Source of the DNA: Haematobia irritans
Taxonomy: Eukaryota > Arthropoda > Insecta > Diptera > Muscidae
Direction of reading: 5' to 3'
Assembly: GCF_050003625.1 (NCBI RefSeq)
Contig: NC_134400.1
Coordinates: 57,168,066 to 57,232,065 of the forward strand
DNA length: 64,000 nucleotides
In this document: piece after piece, positions 59,476-64,000 of the stretch
How the letters are laid out: the number at the start of each line of letters is the position of its first letter
Numbering within the stretch: position 1 is the stretch's first letter
The notes under the pieces: generated by a model
Databases searched by the model: none
Told to the model about the DNA's origin: nothing
Seen by the model: the letters and a program-made list of their open reading frames with translations, nothing else
Translations under genes and position numbers: made by a program

Positions 59476-60135
59476 TTATTTTTATTTATCTACAAAACAA
59501 TTTATGAAATACCATGAATTACAATGCTATTGTTGTCCTTGTAAGCGGATATAAAACTAAAAAAATATTTATAATTGAGGAGTTATTTCATCCCTATAGA
59601 AATCATTGCACACAAAAAAATATTTTTTTGTCTTCTATCACGAAATTACCTGATCCAATTAATTTTTAATTGATATTCCTTCAATCACAGAAATGATAGT
59701 ATCAATTAAAAATTTAATTGAATGTCAATTAAAGAAATAATTTAATTAAAAAATTAGTTGATACCATTAATTTTTGTGATTGTGATTTTGTTTAAATTTT
59801 TTAAAACTCAATTACGACTTTAGTTGAAAAAAATTTTTGTGAAATTATATCTGTGTGCAATTAGAACACAATCAAGAATTTATTACGTTCTTTATTGAAG
59901 GTCTTATTAAGTTTGCCGGTATCTATTGTATGGTAAAAATATTTGCTACAAAAAGGAGAGGAAATCTATTTCATGTAAGCTGTCATCTGTAGAAAACAAT
60001 AATCTGTTTTTTAACAAATAAGTCTTTGGATATTAAAATAAAATAAATTTTTCCATTTTTAGTTTATTTTTACTTTACGTCCAGTATTTTTTTTTTTTGT
60101 GATCTGAGTTTCTTTGATGTCCATAGTATCTTAAA
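59476..60135. other. Unassigned, with a small palindromic MITE
   Basis: A piece at about 59,608-59,858 has GCACACA/TGTGTGC ends and inner palindromes (ATCAATTAAAAATTTAATTG). The rest is not recognised. Confidence 0.4.
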
Positions 60136-62690
60136 AACAAGTATATACAGTAGTAAATTCGGCAGGGCCGAATTTTAAATACCCACCACCATGAATCAAA
60201 TATAATAGTTTACTTTGAAAACTCTTCGTCGTAGTGGGTTACTTGATAATATATAGATTTGTAGGGGGTTTGATGACTAATCTTCTCCCAAGGCAGTCAG
60301 CTCCCGAAGACAAACTTTAAAGATTCTACCTATGAAGACCAGATAAGATTCTACATTTATGAGAACCAATTTTGTTTGAGTTTTAGAGAAATTATAAACA
60401 TATCGTGTATATGATTAAATTACGCCTTGATTTGAAATCTTAAATCTGTAGAGTAAAATCTGGAAATTTTACTTTCAGTTTGAAGCAATTTTCATGATCA
60501 GTGCGCCTGCTATTTTAGAGAATTTTAGAGTTGAATAAACGAAAATACTTTATAAGAAAAGGAAATTTCGTTTGTCTAAAATGTCATTATAAATTACTAA
60601 TTTCCAGCAAATCGGATAAAAACTACGGATTCTAGAAGCCCAAGAAATAAAGCCGGGAGATCGGTGTATTTGGGGGCTATACCAAAACATGGACCGATAG
60701 TTACCATTTGCTACTCACATATTTGTGATCTTAAAATACCTCCAGAATTTCAAACAAATCGGCTAGAAAACATAGTCTCTAGACGCCCAAGAAGTAAAAC
60801 TCGAGAGATCAGTCTATATGGGGGTTATACCAAAAAATGGACCGATATACCTCAATTTCGGCACACTTATTTGTGGTCTAAAAATACCTCTAGATTTCGA
60901 ATTTCAGGCAAATCGGGTAATAAATACAGTTTATAGAAGCTCAAGAATTTCAGGCAAAGCGGATGGTAAATATAGTCTCTAGAAGCCCAAGAAGCAAAAT
61001 CGGGAGATCGGTCTATATGGGGGCTATACCAAAAAATGGACCGATGGGCACAATTTTCGGCACACCTTTTTATGGTCCCAAAAGAACTCTAGATTTTCAA
61101 TTTCAGGAAAATCGGATAGAAAATATAGTTTCTAGAAGCCCAAGGAGCAAAATCGGAAGATCAGTCTCTATGGGGCCTATATCAAAACATGGACCGATGA
61201 GCACCATTTTCGGCACACCTTTTTATGGTCCTCAAATACCTCTATATTTCCAATTTCAGGCAAATTGGATAAAAACTACGGTTTTTATAGGCCAAAGACT
61301 CCAAATCGGTAGGTTGGCTTATATGGGGGCTATATCAAAATATGGACCGATACGGACCATTTTCGACTCACCTCTTTATGGTCCCAAAATACCTCTAGAT
61401 TTTCAATTACATACAAATTGGATAGAAAATACTGTTTCTAGACGCGCAAGAAGCAAAATCGGGAGATCGGTCTATATGGGGGCTATACCAAAACATGAAC
61501 CGATACGGACCATTTTGAACACACCTCTTTATAGTCCCACAATACCTCTAGATTTCCAATTTCAGGCAAATCGGATGGTAAATATAATTTCTAGGCGCCC
61601 AAGAAGCAAAATCGGGAGATCGGTCTATATGGAGGCTATATCAAAACATGGACCGATACGGACCATTTTCGACTCACCTCTTAATGGTCCCAAAATACCT
61701 CTAGATTTTCAATTTCATACAAATCGGATAGAAAATACTGTTTCTAGACGCGCAAGAAGCAAAATCGGGAGATCGGTCTATATGGGGGCTATACCAAAAC
61801 ATTGACCGATACGGACCATTTTCGACACACCTCCTTATGGTCCTAAAATACCTCTAGATTTTCAATTTCACACAAATCGGATAGAAAATACTGTTTCTAA
61901 ACGCCTAAGAAGCAAAATCGGGAGATCGGTCTATATGGGGGCTATACCAAAACATTAACCGATACGGACCATTTTGAACACACCTCTTTATAGTCCCACA
62001 ATACCTCTAGATTTCCAATTTCAGGCAAATCGGATGGTAAATATAGTTTCTAGACGCCCAAGATGCAAAATCGGAAGATCGGTCCATATGGGGGCTATAT
62101 CAAAACATGGACCGATACGGACCATTTTCGACACACCTCCTTATGGTCCTAAAATACCTCTAGATTTTCAATTTCACACAAATCGGATAGAAAATACTGT
62201 TTCTAGACGCCTAAGAAGCAAAATCGGGAGATCGGTCTATATGGGGGCTATACCAAAACATGGACCGATACGGACCATTTTCGACACACCTCTTTATGGT
62301 CCCAAAATACCTCTGGATTTCCAATTTCAGGCAAATCTGATAAAAACTGCGATTTTTATAGGCCCAAGACCCCAAATCGGGAGGTCGGTTTATATGGGGA
62401 CTATATCAAAACTTGGACCGATATAGCCCATCTTCGAACTTGACCTGCCTGCAAACAAAAAACTAATCTGTGCCAAATTTGGGGACGATAGCGCCATTAT
62501 TGAAGGTTGTAGCGTGATTACAACAGACAGACAGACAGACAGACGGACATGCTTATATCGTCTTAGAATTTCTCCCTGATCAAGAATATATATACTTTAT
62601 ATAGTCGGAAATCGATATTTCGATGTGTTACAAACGGAATGACAAACTTATTATACCCCCGTCACCATTTTATGGTGGTGGGTATAATAA
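60136..62690 (+). mobile_element. Mini-me-like repeat, type C, longest array
   Basis: AACAAGTATATACAGTAG to GGTGGTGGGTATAATAA. About ten units of ~153 bp (AAAATCGGGAGATCGGTCTA, CCAAAACATGGACCGATACG) at 60,650-62,420, and a (GACA)n core at 62,523-62,548. The unit length is a multiple of three, which keeps long frames open (280 and 150 codons). Confidence 0.78.
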
Positions 62691-63333
62691 AACTATCGAT
62701 ACTATTGATTTTCAAAGTTTTTGATATAAGTCAGAATACCAAAAACAATTAAATTTTAAATAAAATTTTAAATTTTATAAATTCCTCTCTACACTGAAAA
62801 AAAGCATACCCGGTTCCAAAGATTTAAAAATGTTGGTATTGATTCCGAGCCAAAGAAGCGGAGAATACAAGTAAGGATACTTTTAAGACACAATTCTCTT
62901 TTAAATTTAGGTTTTGATACTGGGAAGCAAATTTTAATTTTTCGCTTTTTCAGTTTTTTTTTCATGTGCTATCAAAGTTCTTTAAAAACGAGTTGACGAC
63001 AACTTTATTTTTCAAATTAAGACTCGACTTCCAGTAGAAATTAAGTTATGTTTCAAGTAAAAAGACGTCTTTAAAATATAGTGTTGAAAAACATGTCTTA
63101 TATTTGAACGATTTTTTGATTTGTAGTCAAGATGCAAAAAGACAACAAACATAAAGACAATTTCATTAATTCTAAAGAATTTTTCTGAATTATTAAAGTC
63201 AAGTTGACCTTAGCCCAAACATTTTTTCTTTCATGTTATGATACCCATTTTTAAGTGAAATCACTTAATTATAAGGACAATACGACTTCATTGAAAAGTT
63301 TATCAACTTTTGGACAAGGAAAAGAGCTTTATA
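62691..63333. other. W relic and unassigned DNA
   Basis: CACTGAAAAAAAGCATACCC (62,794) and GATTCCGAGCCAAAGAAGCG match W to about 63,010. The rest is not recognised. Confidence 0.5.
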
Positions 63334-64000
63334 AAGGGTGATTCTTTTGAGGTTAGGATTTTCATGCATTAGTATTTGACAGATCACGTGGGATTTCAGA
63401 CATGGTGTCAAAGAGAAAGATGCTCAGTATGCTTTGACATTTCATCATGAATAGACTTACTAACGAGCAACGCTTGCAAATCATTGAATTTTATTACCAA
63501 AATCAGTGGCAGAAAATCCGATTTTTTATCGACAAATTTTGTTCAGCGATGAGGCTCATTTCTGGTTGAATGGCTACGTAAATAAGCAAAATTGCCGCAT
63601 TTGGAGTGAAGAGCAACCAGAAGCCGTTCAAGAACTGCCCATGCATCCCGAAAAATGCACTGTTTGGTGTGGTTTGTACGCTGGTGGAATCATTGGACCG
63701 TATTTTTTCAAAGATGCTGTTGGACGCAACGTTACGGTGAATGGCGATCGCTATCGTTCGATGCTAACAAACTTTTTGTTGCCAAAAATGGAAGAACTGA
63801 ACTTGGTTGACATGTGGTTTCAACAAGATGGCGCTACATGCCACACAGCTCGCGATTCTATGGCCATTTTGAGGGAAAACTTCGGAGAACAATTCATCTC
63901 AAGAAATGGACCGGTAAGTTGGCCACCAAGATCATGCGATTTGACGCCTTTAGACTATTTTTTGTGGGGCTACGTCAAGTCTAAAGTCTACAGAAATAAG
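63334..64000 (+). mobile_element. Mariner-like element, copy 3, cut by window end
   Basis: AAGGGTGATTC after TA (63,332-63,333). Its reading MNRLTNEQRLQIIEFYYQNQ (ATG 63,447) and the out-of-frame jump to the DDE domain are the same as in copy 1. Only a few substitutions are seen (AATCCGC to AATCCGA). The third aspartate region (TCATGCGATTTGACGCC) is present; the 3' end is outside the window. Confidence 0.92.

Noticed and set aside
60963..62426. 280- and 150-codon open frames
   Set aside because: Same artefact: repeat period near a multiple of three, no start context or domain.

Overview
This is a stretch of insect DNA that looks like a higher fly, most likely a calyptrate or muscid-like one. 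The base composition is AT-rich. The repeats carry the (TA)n plus (GTCY)n cores I recall from dipteran mini-me elements, and there are SINEs with a tRNA-like head and a (CCTAA)n tail. I see no convincing ordinary host gene. Almost all of the window is transposable elements nested inside each other.

Layout. 1-6,130: tRNA-like relic split by a MITE, an exact 200-bp tandem duplication, a full-length LINE with both ORFs open (about 911-5,940), and a SINE relic. 6,131-8,535: mariner relic, then a mini-me-like repeat with a ~152-bp array. 8,536-15,431: a CACTG-ended element that has been hit by a LINE, a second CACTG element, a Helitron fragment and a CCCAGC MITE, the MITE itself holding a mini-me. 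15,745-20,210: mariner C-terminal relic, then a TIR element holding a hAT element (8-bp TSD), holding a second hAT-like element, holding a mini-me and a SINE. 20,211-23,788: another mini-me and unassigned DNA.

The main discovery is at 23,789-59,150, a large old inverted repeat centred at about 55,285. A 22.7-kb element, here called X (24,219-46,950), sits in its left arm. X has CACAG/CACYG termini and a 2-bp CA target duplication. The right arm keeps the uninterrupted empty site. A 2.7-kb relative in opposite orientation, Y (46,965-49,682), is inserted 14 bp away and also has a 2-bp duplication; a 0.5-kb relative, Z, lies inside X. All three share termini and a subterminal octamer TGAACTAA/TTAGTTCA. 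X holds two gene-like units on the + strand: a multi-exon ORF-A resembling SAMD3-like proteins, and ORF-B, a C2H2 plus DxxHDxxEG-type putative transposase, now a pseudogene. I infer that X is a decayed giant CACTA/EnSpm-like (CMC superfamily) transposon with a two-protein system. Later insertions inside X include a Helitron, two mariners, a hAT, five mini-me copies and a LINE fragment.

The LINE and the SINE share their last ~65 bp, so this LINE family is the likely source of the SINE retroposition machinery. 59,150-64,000 holds minisatellite, foldback elements, another mini-me and a third mariner copy cut by the window end. All work was by eye: identities, clade names and family resemblances are from memory and were not searched.
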